Assembly (NCBI GenBank): GCA_963738835.1
Contig: CAVTYH010000003.1
Coordinates: 323,406 to 387,405, forward strand
Length of the DNA: 64,000 bases
From: CAVTYH01 sp963738835
GTDB taxonomy: Bacteria; Planctomycetota; Planctomycetia; Pirellulales; JADZDJ01
Direction: 5' to 3'
Below the pieces are notes generated by a model that had not been told where the DNA came from, ran no database searches, and saw nothing but the letters and a program-made list of their open reading frames with translations. Each line of letters begins with the position of its first letter. Position 1 is the stretch's first letter. Positions 50,244 to 60,060 of this stretch are shown here, piece after piece. Both the position numbers and the translations under genes were made by a program.

Positions 50244-50678
50244 TTATCGAGGCGACTCTGTTCGATGAGCGAATATTCTTTGCACGGCGGTAACGATAAA
50301 GCCCGTGGACAAGCCAAGCATGAGGACGCCGACAGCCGCTTCGAGTGGGCCGACCAGGCGCCATTCTGGCAGAGGCAGGACATCTCCGTATCCAACAGTC
50401 GTATAACTCTTCAGCGAGAAATACAAAGATGTTTCAAAATCAGGCAGCATGCCGACGACGACAAAGGCGATTGCCCAGACAATCATTTCAAAAAGGTGCA
50501 GAAGCAACAGGCAGCTGACGAGGCGAATCAATGTCCAGATGGGGCGAGGCTTGTTTGCAGGATCGACACTTCGGGGCCATAGACCTGCCGCCGGGATTAC
50601 GACATAGACGGATCCGACCGCATGGATAATCACTGTGACGCACGTCAATGCTAGAGCAAGGATAAGTTGCTGGATCAT
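50244..50678 (-). CDS. Potassium channel, two-helix ion transport type
   Basis: 144 residues with a first hydrophobic region (LILALALTCVTVIIHAVGSV), a helix (LLLLHLFEMIVWAIAFVVVG), the pore helix and selectivity filter SLKSYTTVGYGDVLPL, and the final pore-lining helix (GVLMLGLSTGFIVTAVQRIF). TVGYGD is the hallmark of K+ channels. No RCK/TrkA-N gating domain. It begins 7 bases after the stop of the antiporter on the same strand, so they form an operon for K+/H+ homeostasis. Intact. Confidence 0.85.
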   Translation of the reverse strand: MIQQLILALALTCVTVIIHAVGSVYVVIPAAGLWPRSVDPANKPRPIWTLIRLVSCLLLLHLFEMIVWAIAFVVVGMLPDFETSLYFSLKSYTTVGYGDVLPLPEWRLVGPLEAAVGVLMLGLSTGFIVTAVQRIFAHRTESPR

Positions 50679-50684
50679 GGTCGA

Positions 50685-51932
50685 TCAGGTGGACGGCGCA
50701 GTACCCGCAGGATGAGCCGCCCTCGAGTTCATCGCAACCAATCGCCGGCCGAATGATTCCGTTAAGATCGGTCCCAGAACCGACGTTATCACCATCAGGA
50801 CAATTACAGTGTTGAGGACAGGCTCATCTATCAGCCGTTGACCTGCTGAATTCTGGGCGTTGTAGGCCACCAGTGCGGCCGCCAGTGTGGCGGCGACCTG
50901 GGGCAAGGAAAGTGACCACATGACGAAGCCTTCGTACTTGGTGTAGTGAAATGCTCGCACCGCTACGAGGGCCGCGAGCAGTTTCGCGACAATCAAGCCG
51001 AGAACAATCGACGACACCAGCCCGAGATTGTTGATCGTGGACTCCAGAAACACACGAGGATTAATTAGAAATCCGACGGTTACAAAGAACACGGGGATAA
51101 ACAGGGTATTGCCGAGGAACTCGAGTTCCGCTTTGGCCGGGCTGTGTTGCACTGCACGGTTCAGGGCCAAGCCTGCCAAGAAGGCGCCAATGATTCCTTC
51201 CAAATTGATGATCTCGGCCCCAATGCCGGCGATGGCCACTGCCAAAAGCATGACGAGGAACTGGCCCTCCTTGGAGTCTTTCATTCGTTCCATCAGAAGA
51301 CGCACCACAGCGCTTAGCCCGAAGAGCACCAGCGGAACGTAAACGGCCAATTGCACTAATTGCAGGATAAATGCGGCTGGTGAAAATCCGGACATGTGAA
51401 TCGGGATGCAGATGGCCAGGACCATTAGCGAGGCGATGTCGGTAAAGATTGTCGCGCCAATGGTCACCGTGACCGCCTCGTTGCGAACCAACCCCAACCG
51501 CTGGACAATCGGGTAGCCAAGCAGCGTGTGCGATGCCAACAGGGAACCAATTAAGAGCGCGCCAATCCAGCCGTAGCCGAAACCCATTCCGACGGCGAGG
51601 CCGGCGGCGAGTGGCAGCGAAAATGTCGCCAGTCCAAAAACGAGCGAGCGATTGTGCGTGCGCTGGAATTGCTGCACGTCAATCTCCAGGCCCGCAAAGA
51701 ACATCAGCAGAAGCTTACCGACTTCGGCGAAGTATTCGGCGACTTCGTTATGTTTCGGTCCAACTTGCAGGCCGTGCGGCCCAAATATCACGCCTGCAAC
51801 CAACAGCCCGACGACGGCCGGCAGGTGGATCCGCTTACATAAAGCGGGCACCGTAAGGAACACCGTCATGGCGAAGGCAAAGCGGGCCAAGAGAGGCAAT
51901 TGCGTCAGCGATTCCTGCAACCGCTCGATCAT
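50685..51932 (-). CDS. CPA2-family cation:proton antiporter
   Basis: 415 residues from ATG 51932 (MIERLQESLTQLPLLARFAF); the frame opens at 52037 but that part lacks hydrophobic character. About twelve membrane helices; conserved GLLVAGVIFGPHGL, LLMFFAGLEIDVQQF, IGSLLASHTLLGYPIVQRLG, FTDIASLMVLAI and IINLEGIIGAFLAGLALNRA fit the Kef/NapA-type sodium or potassium/proton exchanger fold. No C-terminal TrkA-N domain. Intact and followed by the channel gene. Confidence 0.85.
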   Translation of the reverse strand: MIERLQESLTQLPLLARFAFAMTVFLTVPALCKRIHLPAVVGLLVAGVIFGPHGLQVGPKHNEVAEYFAEVGKLLLMFFAGLEIDVQQFQRTHNRSLVFGLATFSLPLAAGLAVGMGFGYGWIGALLIGSLLASHTLLGYPIVQRLGLVRNEAVTVTIGATIFTDIASLMVLAICIPIHMSGFSPAAFILQLVQLAVYVPLVLFGLSAVVRLLMERMKDSKEGQFLVMLLAVAIAGIGAEIINLEGIIGAFLAGLALNRAVQHSPAKAELEFLGNTLFIPVFFVTVGFLINPRVFLESTINNLGLVSSIVLGLIVAKLLAALVAVRAFHYTKYEGFVMWSLSLPQVAATLAAALVAYNAQNSAGQRLIDEPVLNTVIVLMVITSVLGPILTESFGRRLVAMNSRAAHPAGTAPST

Positions 51933-52339
51933 AGGGCAGGTTACGCAACTGTCGAGGCTGGGCACCGGGTTTTCCGAAGAGCTCGGCAAAGACCACCACG
52001 AAAATATAGCTCGCGGAACGGCCATGCCAAAACGCATCCGCGAAAGATCGCGGCCAATTGACTCGTCTAATCGTCGGCGCAGTGTGACTGCATCACTGCC
52101 AACAAAGCCAGGTGATTGTTTGCCCTACAGTATTCTGTTAAAATTCGGCCGACTTCTTGGCTTCTGATGGGCAACCGCCGACATGTCAATCTGATTCTGA
52201 TTGTCAGTTTGTCTGCTTATCTATCGATAGCATGCGCCCTGGACAAAGGAACGGATCGACGTGGTCGAATCGATGGGCGCGATGAAGCCCAAACATTGAA
52301 TTTTTCAGGAAGCCAATTCAGAAACGGAGGGCAGGGCGA
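51933..52339. other. Divergent intergenic region
   Basis: Lies between the antiporter (minus) and aquaporin (plus), so it must carry promoters for both. I could not define convincing -35/-10 pairs. GGAGGGCAGGG precedes the aquaporin ATG. Confidence 0.4.
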
Positions 52340-52978
52340 ATGACGACCAGCCTGCCAAAGTACCTTTGTGAATTGATCGGTACCTTCTTCCTCGTACTAA
52401 CAATCGGCTGCACCGTGATCGGCGGCGGGGGCGGGGTTATTCCTCCGCTAGCGATTGGCTCGGCGCTGATGGTGATGATCTTTGCCGGCGGTCACGTTTC
52501 GGGTGGCCACTACAATCCGGCCGTCACGTTCGGGGTATGGCTGCGCGGCCGCTGCGACGCCAAGGACGTTTTGCCGTACATGGTATCGCAAGTTATGGGC
52601 GCGGTATTGGCGGCACTGGCTGTTAAGTATTTGCGATCTGGAGTCGAAGTTACAGCCGCCAACCCTGACGTGGGGAAAGCATTGCTTGCCGAGTTCCTGT
52701 TCACGTTCGCCTTGGTCTACGTGGTCTTGAACGTGGCCACTGCCAAAGGGACAACGGGCAACTCGTTTTATGGTCTGGCCATCGGATTCACGGTACTGAC
52801 CGGCGCTTTTGCTGTGGGAGATATTTCTGGGGGAGCATTCAATCCGGCCGTAGCCGTCGGAATCAGCGTGTTGGGGTTATCGTCGTGGCCGAATCTCTGG
52901 ATCTTTCTAGTCGCCAACTTCCTGGGAGGCGCCGCGGCGGCCGGAGTCTTTCGGTTGCTCAACACGACAGAAGAGTGA
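52340..52978 (+). CDS. MIP-family aquaporin/glycerol channel
   Basis: 212 residues, six membrane helices and two half-helices with NPA motifs: GGHVSGGHYNPAVTFGVWLR and GDISGGAFNPAVAVGISVLG. N-terminal ELIGTFFLVLTIGCTVI is typical. Conducts water or small neutral solutes across the inner membrane. Intact; the selectivity residues around the second NPA (small side chains) do not decide between water and glycerol. RBS GGAGGG upstream. Confidence 0.9.
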   Translation: MTTSLPKYLCELIGTFFLVLTIGCTVIGGGGGVIPPLAIGSALMVMIFAGGHVSGGHYNPAVTFGVWLRGRCDAKDVLPYMVSQVMGAVLAALAVKYLRSGVEVTAANPDVGKALLAEFLFTFALVYVVLNVATAKGTTGNSFYGLAIGFTVLTGAFAVGDISGGAFNPAVAVGISVLGLSSWPNLWIFLVANFLGGAAAAGVFRLLNTTEE

Positions 52979-52985
52979 GCCCAGC

Positions 52986-53458
52986 TTACGGCTTCCTTTC
53001 CTGCACCGTTCTGACCGCGTGCCGGGGTCGTGTGCTCCCTGGAAAGTACACTGCATGGGAAAGCTCAACCCACTTTCCACTTAGCGGCGCAACCGACTTC
53101 AATTTATTGAGAAGTCCGTATTTGCTCGCCCGAACTAGTGTGAATGGATCAACGTCGTGGTCTTCGCGATCCGTGCTAATCCATCTCCGGCGTGGACCGT
53201 CGAATCGAATTTGGCCCCCTTTAACCTCGATGAGCAATACACCGATCTTGGGATTAGCGACGATACAATTAATCTGGCCGTCTCTTGCGCTCGATCAGGA
53301 TTCGTCACTCCTAGCCAAGCAACGTCGTAGAAGACAGTCCAACCATACCCAAGCAAGCGTTTTAGACGATCATAGATCGAGACTTCCGCCGAAAGTTTGG
53401 GATTCTGACGAACATACTGCGGAAGCACTTCGGGGAAGACTTTGCATGACCCGCCCAT
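52986..53458 (-). pseudogene. NERD-domain (nuclease-related) protein, N-terminal fragment
   Basis: Two frames: VFPEVLPQYVRQNPKLSAEV then YGWTVFYDVAWLGV in the first, IGVLLIEVKGGQIRFDGPRR with DPFTLVRASKYGLLNKLKS in the second, shifted near 53255. The EVKGG...D pattern is the NERD domain seen in helicase-associated and defence proteins. The C-terminal partner domain (often a UvrD-like helicase) is missing: the reading ends against the aquaporin gene. Truncated and frameshifted. Confidence 0.6.
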
Positions 53459-53525
53459 TGTTCACGCCCACATTATGAAAGAACTCGATTTGCAGATTCT
53501 CAGGCTGAAATAAAAGTCTGCACGC

Positions 53526-53927
53526 CTGGCCTCCGTGATCGCCACCATTTTCGGTGCTCTCCCACGAAGTTTGTTCCATAACCACCCCCACCAACTCGAC
53601 ACCGCTCTCCAGATCGCCTTCGGCCGACGGATGAAAATGCTCCGCAGACATCCGATCCGACCCCCGCAACGCTGCAGCCGCTCCGATTTGGCGCAGCACG
53701 GAGTCAAGTTTGTGATCGGGATCGTTGCTTGCGCAGTGCGCCGTCGTCGGCAATTATTCGTATCGACCGCCTTGGTCATCCGTGTTGGTTCGCCGAGGCC
53801 CGGCCGGGTCGATGCCATCCAGGTTGGGATAGACCTGCTGCAAATCGCCGAGCATTTGATCGAAGGAGCGATTCTTCAACATCAAGACCACAACGTGCTT
53901 GATTGGGTCCTCGAAATCTTGCCCCAT
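53526..53927 (-). pseudogene. Phosphoesterase N-terminal fragment (duplicate)
   Basis: MGQDFEDPIKHVVVLMLKNR and the following 130 residues mirror the phosphoesterase at 10425-10000; the reading needs two frame changes near 53755 and 53655 and breaks off at position 53526, where DNA similarity to the first copy ends. No metal-site C-terminal half. Remnant of the segmental duplication. Confidence 0.8.
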
Positions 53928-54470
53928 GGTGGTCCCTTTTGGCGGATAGAATCGAACTTGAAACGGTGATTCTACCAACTTTTTCAGCTGAAATCTCTCT
54001 CTAGGCTGATGGATCTCGCTTACATTCCCGAGCGGCCCAAACATCGCGATGTGTGAACAGCTTTGTCCCTACCTCCAGGTGTGAACGATCAGTCTATTGC
54101 GCACGAGCCCTCGGAATCGAACCAACAAAGGCAGGTGGGACTGAGGTTCGTACCATCGGTTCTATCTTGGCAGCGAGCGGGCCTTCGTCGTCCCATCCTC
54201 ATCGGGGCCAAGGGCCTGGCGGCCTCACGGGGCGAGCCCCGACGATGACAGGCCGACGAAGGCAGGCCAGCGCCAATCGCTTGAGTTTGTGAATCGCGGG
54301 CAGCTCTCGGATCCGCCAGTGGCGTCGCCACGCGCCCAGTCAATTCGCTCATTTATCCACGGTCGTGGACTGAATCCTTTCTTATGCAACGCCCTGCGGC
54401 CAGAGCCGCATATCGGTCATCGAAACGTTCATTCGCTGGTTGGCCATGGTAGAGGGTTCAACTGCCGACG
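53540..54470. repeat. Segmental duplication, copy 2
   Basis: Second copy of 10040-10960, same orientation. Strong match to about 54266, weaker to 54470 (shared CTTATGC, GCATAT, AACG blocks). A truncated NERD gene abuts on one side, a tRNA-like fragment follows on the other. Confidence 0.75.
54168..54265. repeat. 98-bp palindromic element, copy 2
   Basis: Identical to 10666-10763, whereas the flanking duplicated sequence differs at many positions. Arms at 54181-54190 and 54254-54263. Confidence 0.6.
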
Positions 54471-54862
54471 TTCGTTCCGCTGCCGACTGGACACCGTTAA
54501 AACGTTTTCTGACTGGAATCCGGGGCTGGGAAGTCGTAGTGCGACTGTGGCTCGAAACCCTTTGCCCGTCAGCAAACTGGTCAGCAAATCCGGCGGCCAA
54601 CACTTCCCGAAAGACGCGAACGAGAGTCGCATGTCAGAGCGGAAGACATTTCGAGAGAATGGATTGCGAGTGACGAATCAAGTCACAAATAAAATAAGGA
54701 CGCGGGTTACTGACCCGCGTCCTCGAAACTCGTAAAGCGCTAAACAGAAATGACTTACGACTAGCAAAGTGGAGGCGGCGGGAATCGAACCCGGAAGCCG
54801 ATTTTTCTAATGTACTGGCGGCCAGCGACTTACAGCAAGGCCTTTCTCGCCAGTCAGTAAAT
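54266..54862. other. Debris region with hairpin and tRNA-like fragment
   Basis: No gene. It contains an 11-bp perfect hairpin (AGGACGCGGGT/ACCCGCGTCCT, 54697-54723) and the tRNA/tmRNA 3'-end fragment at 54768-54800. Confidence 0.45.
54768..54800 (-). tRNA. 3'-end fragment of a tRNA or tmRNA, att-like
   Basis: On the minus strand it reads CCGGGTTCGATTCCCG followed by CCGCCTCCAC, i.e. T-arm plus acceptor strand of a tRNA-like molecule; the CGCCTCCAC ending is also common in tmRNA. No 5' partner strand (GGAGGCG) or body is found in the following 400 bases, so only the 3' tail is present. Typical of an attachment-site duplicate. Confidence 0.45.
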
Positions 54863-55011
54863 GTGGAGCATCCAGACGGCTCACTTTGTCACCAACTGGC
54901 ACTGATTGACACGCGACTGCCGCGACTCGTCGAGCGGTGGAACTCTCTCCCCGCCTTCGCCCAGCAAGCAATTCTCGCGCTTGCCTTGACTTCGGCCGAC
55001 AGCAACGCATA
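54863..55011 (+). pseudogene. Short C-terminal ORF remnant, possibly recombinase-associated
   Basis: Frame reads VEHPDGSLCHQLALIDTRLP then RLVERWNSLPAFAQQAILAL ending ALTSADSNA. The W-x-x-LPxxxxxxILAL pattern recalls short planctomycete ORFs and protein tails found beside tyrosine-recombinase genes. No recombinase domain is present. Its position next to the att-like fragment supports a relic of an integrated element; this is tentative. Confidence 0.3.
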
Positions 55012-55498
55012 GCTTGTAAGCGTTCCACCAATCGCACAGACTCAACGCTCACTGCGAGCAGCCAATTGTGAGCGATCCGGCACCGTTTCTAAACCGGTCC
55101 ATTTTTGCGAGTGCCACACAGACATACAGACATGAGTAAATGGGACTAAACCACCGTCTCCAGCCCACCCCGACGCAATCCGAGTCAGTGCGTCGTGCGC
55201 ATCGCTCGAGCATAGCGTCATGGACCTGATGGCCGAGATCACCTCGTGTCCAAACCATCCCCCCGACGAGCGATTGACCGCTGCGGTCTATTGCGAGACT
55301 TCGGGATTGCGATCGGGCATGTCCGCCTCGGACAGAAGTTCTTTAGGATTGGCGGTCATGTGCTAGCATCTCGATGGTCACCGGTGTTGTTTTGTTGAGA
55401 CTCGACGCCATTGGGTGGTTGTGCCTCGTCGCGAACGGTGTCACGATCGGTCGTGAAGGTTTCACGCCGCACCGTTGGATGGAGAATGGATAATCACG
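55012..55498. other. Intergenic, nothing recognised
   Basis: Only short unconvincing frames on both strands. Confidence 0.4.
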
Positions 55499-55933
55499 AT
55501 GGATCGAAGTCGAAGAGCTAGTCTTGATGACAACGAGAAGACATTTCAATACAGAAGTCGGCACGAGGCAATGCTCGATGAGGAACGGATCGAGGACAAG
55601 CTGAATCAACGGTTGGAATTCATCGGCGAGTTGGCACAAACCCGTACTGGGACCGTTCAACTTCAACGCCGAGCCAAATTATTTGGAGAGTGCAAAAGAA
55701 TCGAAGGAGAAACGTCGGCGGAATTCTACGCCAGGCTGCACCACTGGCTGGAAAGGAAGATGCCACAGACAAAATCGCCTCTGCATCCTCCGAGACAGAT
55801 TCAAGGGCGGGCCAACTACGTAAAGGAAATCGTTTGCTGCTGCTCACTGCGGAGCCAGAGCACCTGCAATGGGCAGCCGATCATTCCGAGAATTCGGTCG
55901 CTTTTTTTTCGAGTGTCAGGCAGAAATGAGTAA
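55499..55933 (+). CDS. Small charged hypothetical protein
   Basis: From ATG 55499 (MDRSRRASLDDNEKTFQYRS): an N-terminal acidic-basic helical part, then SAEFYARLHHWLERKMPQTK, a motif I associate with small planctomycete hypothetical proteins. After about residue 90 the composition changes (Cys/Arg-rich), so an indel near 55790 may have moved the natural C-terminus to another frame. The frame opens at 55475. Function unknown. Confidence 0.4.
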   Translation: MDRSRRASLDDNEKTFQYRSRHEAMLDEERIEDKLNQRLEFIGELAQTRTGTVQLQRRAKLFGECKRIEGETSAEFYARLHHWLERKMPQTKSPLHPPRQIQGRANYVKEIVCCCSLRSQSTCNGQPIIPRIRSLFFRVSGRNE

Positions 55934-56177
55934 ATGACACTTTCACCGGGCAAATGGATGCTTAACCGCAGCGTGCAACTCGCGACAGAAAACTAGTCGC
56001 TAAAGCCGGCGAGCTTGGTAAAATCAGGCATTCCGGCCCGTTCGTGCCCTTTGCATAGCTAGGCGATGCACGACGCCGACGCAATTGGACCTGTGCGCTG
56101 CAGGCCGGTCGAATTTCTGATTGCGAGCTCTGGCGGCAATCATGTTTTGAATGCTACTTGTGCGGAGGAAGCTGGCA

Positions 56178-58717
56178 ATGCTCACCAATTTTTGGATCAG
56201 GCGTTGGGCTCGCGCGTTTTGCACAATCGTTGTGGCGATAGTTTTTCAGCTTGGCTGTGGAATCGCCCAAGCGCGTATTTGGAGCGGCCTGGCTGGCGAC
56301 GGCAATTGGAATACGTCCGGCAATTGGGACTCTGCTGTCGTGCCGGGCGATTTCCTGAGCTTCGGTTTTTCCAACCCACCGCTGGTGCTGAATAACAATC
56401 TTACGCCCGACATTTCAATTACCGGAATCACCTTCGACTCCGGCGCATTGGCATTCACCTTCAACGGCAATCGCATCACGGTGGGGGACGATCTCAACGA
56501 TGACGAAGTGATCAATGCCCAAATTATCAATTTGCCAATCGTCTTGGGCATAAGTCCGGCCGTGAACGTCGTGAGCGGCGGCAGTCTGACGCTGGCTGGA
56601 GTTGTATCGGGGCAGGCAGGGGCTTGATCAAGAACTGCGGCGGCATGCTCGCGCTCACCGGCGCGAGCACCTACAGCGGCGCCACCACCATCAGCGGCGG
56701 CGTGGTCAGCGTGCCGAGCCTGCCGGCGATCGGCGTCGCCAGCGGATCGGGCACCGGCGAGGGTGGCATCCTCCTCGACGGCGGCACACTGCGATGGACG
56801 AACTCCACCAACCAATCCAGCGATCGAGCCATCGCGCTCACGATTGCCGGCGGCACGATCGACGCCTCACCCACCGCCAGCAGTGCGCTCATGCTCACGG
56901 GCGGACTCATTTACCCCGCCCTCAACGGCTCGCGCACGCTCACGCTCGCCGGCACCGACCCCAACCCGAACAATTTCACCTTCCACAGCTTCAACGGTGC
57001 GCTCACGAACCCGCCCGGCGGCACGCTGTCGATCGTCAAGAACGGCGCCGACGGCTGGTCGCTGGGAAACGCCGGCAACTCGTTCAGCGGCAACATCACC
57101 ATCAACGCTGGCTCGCTCCGCACCGGCACGCTGCCCAGCGACCCCAGCGGCCCCTTCGGCCTCAACGACGCGGGCGGTTCCAACACCATCTCGGTCGCCG
57201 ACGGCGCCCAGGTCCGCTTGAACAACACCGGCATCTACTTCTACAACCTCTCGATCACCGGCATCGGCGTGCCGGGCCCGGAGGTGGGCTCCCACTATGG
57301 TGCGGTCATGATCTCGACCAACGGCGTGCTCCTCGCCGGAACGATCACGCTCCAGGGCGACTCCCGCATCTCCGCCCGCGGCTCCCCCGGCGGCAGCACG
57401 ATTGCCGGCCGCATCACCGGCACCCACGCCCTCACGTTCGGCATGGGCGGCGACGCCAGTCTGCTCATCCTCACCAACCACACTAACAACTGGACCGGCG
57501 ACACCACCATCGGCGTGGGTATTACCCGCGTGAGCGACGCCAGCACGGCCACTACCGGCGTCATCCCGCACGGCGCCGGCTTCGGCAACGTCATCCTCTT
57601 CGGAGGCGACGCCAACGGCGACCCCGCCGCGTCGACGCTCGACATCTTCGGCTTCGACACCATCATTAACGGCCTCTCCTCCGCCGGTGACATCTCTAAG
57701 GACGTCGTCACCAACAGCAACTTCCCCGTGACGCTCTCGGTCGGCGACAACAACCAGACGGCAACCTATGCCGGCACTATCACCGCCAATGTTTCCCTTG
57801 CCAAAATCGGCAGCGGCACGCAGACCCTCGGCGGTATTAACACGTACTTGGGCGCAACCGCCGTAAACAAAGGCACCCTGCTAGTTAATGGCAGCCACAA
57901 TGGCGGCGGTGACTACACGGTGGCCAGCGGCGCCACGCTGGGCGGCAACGGCACTATCAGCGCCAAGATCCAAGTGCCCAGTGGTGGAATTCTGTCGCCG
58001 GGAGTCACCATCGGCACGTTGCACGCCGGCGGCCTGGTGGATCTCAGCGGCACACTCCAAATCAAACTCCAAGGCGCCTCAACCAGCGTGCTGGATTCCA
58101 CCAATTCGCTGAACATCAACACCGGCGCCGTCGCCAACTTCCATTTATTAGCGAACATCGCCACTACCCAGTTCCAATTTGCCAATGATGTCGGCTCCAT
58201 CGGCGGCAACGGCAATGGGCAGTTCAGTTCCGTCACGTTCACGACCGCCTCTGGAATTCCAGCCCCGACCTTGGACCATATCGATTACAGCGGAAACCAT
58301 CTAACGTTGTTTGTCACTCCGCAAAGCTTGCGCGGCAACTTCAATTTGGACAACACCGTCGACGTCAACGACATCTCCGCCATGTTGCAGGCACTAACCG
58401 ATCTGCCGGCCTACATGAATGGCGGCAATCCGGCGCACTTGATTTTGTCGATTGCCGACATGAATCGGCTGGGCGATTTCGACAACCTCGGCAACGCCAC
58501 GACCCTCAGTGTGAACAATAAAGAACTTCAGCCAATGCTCGACTACATCGCCAGCTTGCCCGGCACCAGTAGCCTGGCCCAAGTGCCCGAGCCGCCGTCG
58601 CTGCTGCTGTTGGCCTTGGGCGCAGTTGCCGCGTGTAGTCTCACCCTAAGAGTCGCGCCGACGGTCTCCGATCTTCCGCAACGACATATTCAATTCGCCG
58701 CACAATTTCAGAATTGA
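56178..58717 (+). CDS. Exported autotransporter-associated beta-strand repeat protein with PEP-CTERM signal, one frameshift
   Basis: About 845 residues. Signal peptide (MLTNFWIRRWARAFCTIVVAIVF...AQA), then ARIWSGLAGDGNWNTSGNWD, the usual beginning of such proteins. The indel near 56622 sits between GQAGA and GLIKNCGGMLALTGASTYSG. The bulk has beta-solenoid repeats (LTGASTYSGATTISGG, LGGINTYLGATAVNKGTLLV) as in autotransporter-associated beta-strand proteins; a dockerin-like NFNLDNTVDVNDISAMLQAL follows, and the end is VPEPPSLLLLALGAVAACSL, a PEP-CTERM sorting motif for exosortase. GGAGGAAG precedes ATG 56178. It probably acts outside the cell. High C content at third positions differs from neighbours. 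Confidence 0.8.
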
Positions 58718-58727
58718 AGGTTTGTCC

Positions 58728-59354
58728 ATGAGAAAGTTCCCCAGCGATATCGCGTTCACTCCCGCCGTGAAAGCGATTCAAAAACAAAAACGTTCGCGGG
58801 AAAGCTACGCTCGCATGGAGCGTGGTAAAGGATGGCACGCCACAATCAATTCCGAACTAGAAGAATTCCTAGAAGCTCTGGACATGTTCTATCTGGGTAC
58901 TGCGAACGCCGAGGGGCAACCCTACATTCAATACCGCGGAGGTCCGCCTGGGTTTTTGAAAGTAATCGACGAACACACTGTGGCGTTTGCCGACTTCGGC
59001 GGCAACAGTCAGTACATCACGCTGGGGAACCTGTCCGAAAACCCGAAAGCGTTCCTCTTCCTGATGGACTACCTGAACAGTCGGAGGGTCAAGCTGTGGG
59101 GCACCGCCCGAGTGGTCGAAGGGGACGCCGCACTGGAAGCGCGATTACGCGACGCGACATATCCCGGCAAGGTCGAGCGGGCGATCGTGTTCACGGTCGA
59201 AGCCTGGGATGTGAACTGCCAGCAGCACATCCATCAGCGATTTTCGCAGTGGCAAATCGCGCCGGTGATCGAGAAACTGCAGTCGCGAATTACCGAACTG
59301 GAATCGGAAGTTAAACACCTGCGATCGAATTCTTCCGTTAAAAACGAAAAGTGA
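58728..59354 (+). CDS. Pyridoxamine 5'-phosphate oxidase-family flavin protein
   Basis: 208 residues, intact, from ATG 58728 with GAAGG upstream (the frame opens at TTG 58722). Domain features of the split-barrel FMN-binding PPOX family: ALDMFYLGTANAEGQPYIQY, GGPPGFLKVIDEHTVAFADF, and VKLWGTARVV, followed by a C-terminal heptad-like helix (VIEKLQSRITELESEVKHLR) that may oligomerise. Probably an FMN-dependent oxidoreductase of unknown substrate. The isochorismatase-like gene follows after 13 bases, suggesting an operon. Confidence 0.8.
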   Translation: MRKFPSDIAFTPAVKAIQKQKRSRESYARMERGKGWHATINSELEEFLEALDMFYLGTANAEGQPYIQYRGGPPGFLKVIDEHTVAFADFGGNSQYITLGNLSENPKAFLFLMDYLNSRRVKLWGTARVVEGDAALEARLRDATYPGKVERAIVFTVEAWDVNCQQHIHQRFSQWQIAPVIEKLQSRITELESEVKHLRSNSSVKNEK

Positions 59355-59367
59355 CGAGGGACATCTT

Positions 59368-60013
59368 ATGCAATTCAGCCAGAATGATACCGCACTGGTT
59401 GTCATCGACCCACAGAATGATGTTTTGAGTGAGACGGGTGTCTCGTGGGCATTGGTGGGCGCCAGTGTCAAAGAAAACAACACCGTCGAGAATCTCGCGA
59501 CTTTTTGCGGCTGCGAAGGAGCAGGACTTTCAAGTCTTCATCTCACCGCACTACCTTTATCCTTTCGACCAAGCGTGGCAGTATGGTGGGGCAGTCGAGA
59601 AAATGATGTTGGATGACAAAGAGTTTTTTCGTCCCGATCCGCTTAGTCTCGACGGTTTCTCCGGATCGGGGGCCGATTGGCTGGCGCAATACAAGCCATT
59701 CATCGAGGATGGCAAGACAGTGGTCGTCAGTCCGCACAAAGTGTGGGGACCGCAAACCAATGACCTCGTGCTGCAGCTGCGCAAACGACGCATCAACAAA
59801 ATTATCCTGGCGGGAATGCTCGCGAACCTGTGCGTTGAAAGCCACTTGCGCGAATTGCTTGAGCAGGGTTTCGAGGTTGCCGTGGTCAAGGACGCAACGG
59901 CCGCGCCCCGTCACCCCCAGCTAGGCGACGGTTACAAGGCGGCGATCATCAATTACGGCTATTTGGCCAATGCAGTCGTCAAGACGGACGAGGCCGTGAA
60001 GGCCATGAAGTAG
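59368..60013 (+). CDS. Isochorismatase-family cysteine hydrolase, one frameshift
   Basis: Catalytic triad elements: Asp in ALVVIDPQNDVLSE, Lys in VVVSPHKVWGPQTNDL, Cys in LAGMLANLCVESHLRELLEQ. The frame shifts near 59500 (ENNTVENLA then RLFAAAKEQDFQVFISPHYL). About 215 residues, normal for the family, which cleaves amides or vinyl ethers (nicotinamidase, isochorismatase and relatives). Substrate unknown. It lies between the PPOX-family and alpha/beta hydrolase genes with short gaps. Confidence 0.8.
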
Positions 60014-60060
60014 TTCCGCGACAGAGTAAGAATCTTTCCTTATTAATTGGAGATTCGACC

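Noticed and set aside
56867..57571. 234-codon minus-strand frame opposite the PEP-CTERM gene
   Set aside because: Shadow of the C-rich third positions of the real gene; Gly/Ala/Val/Arg-rich translation.
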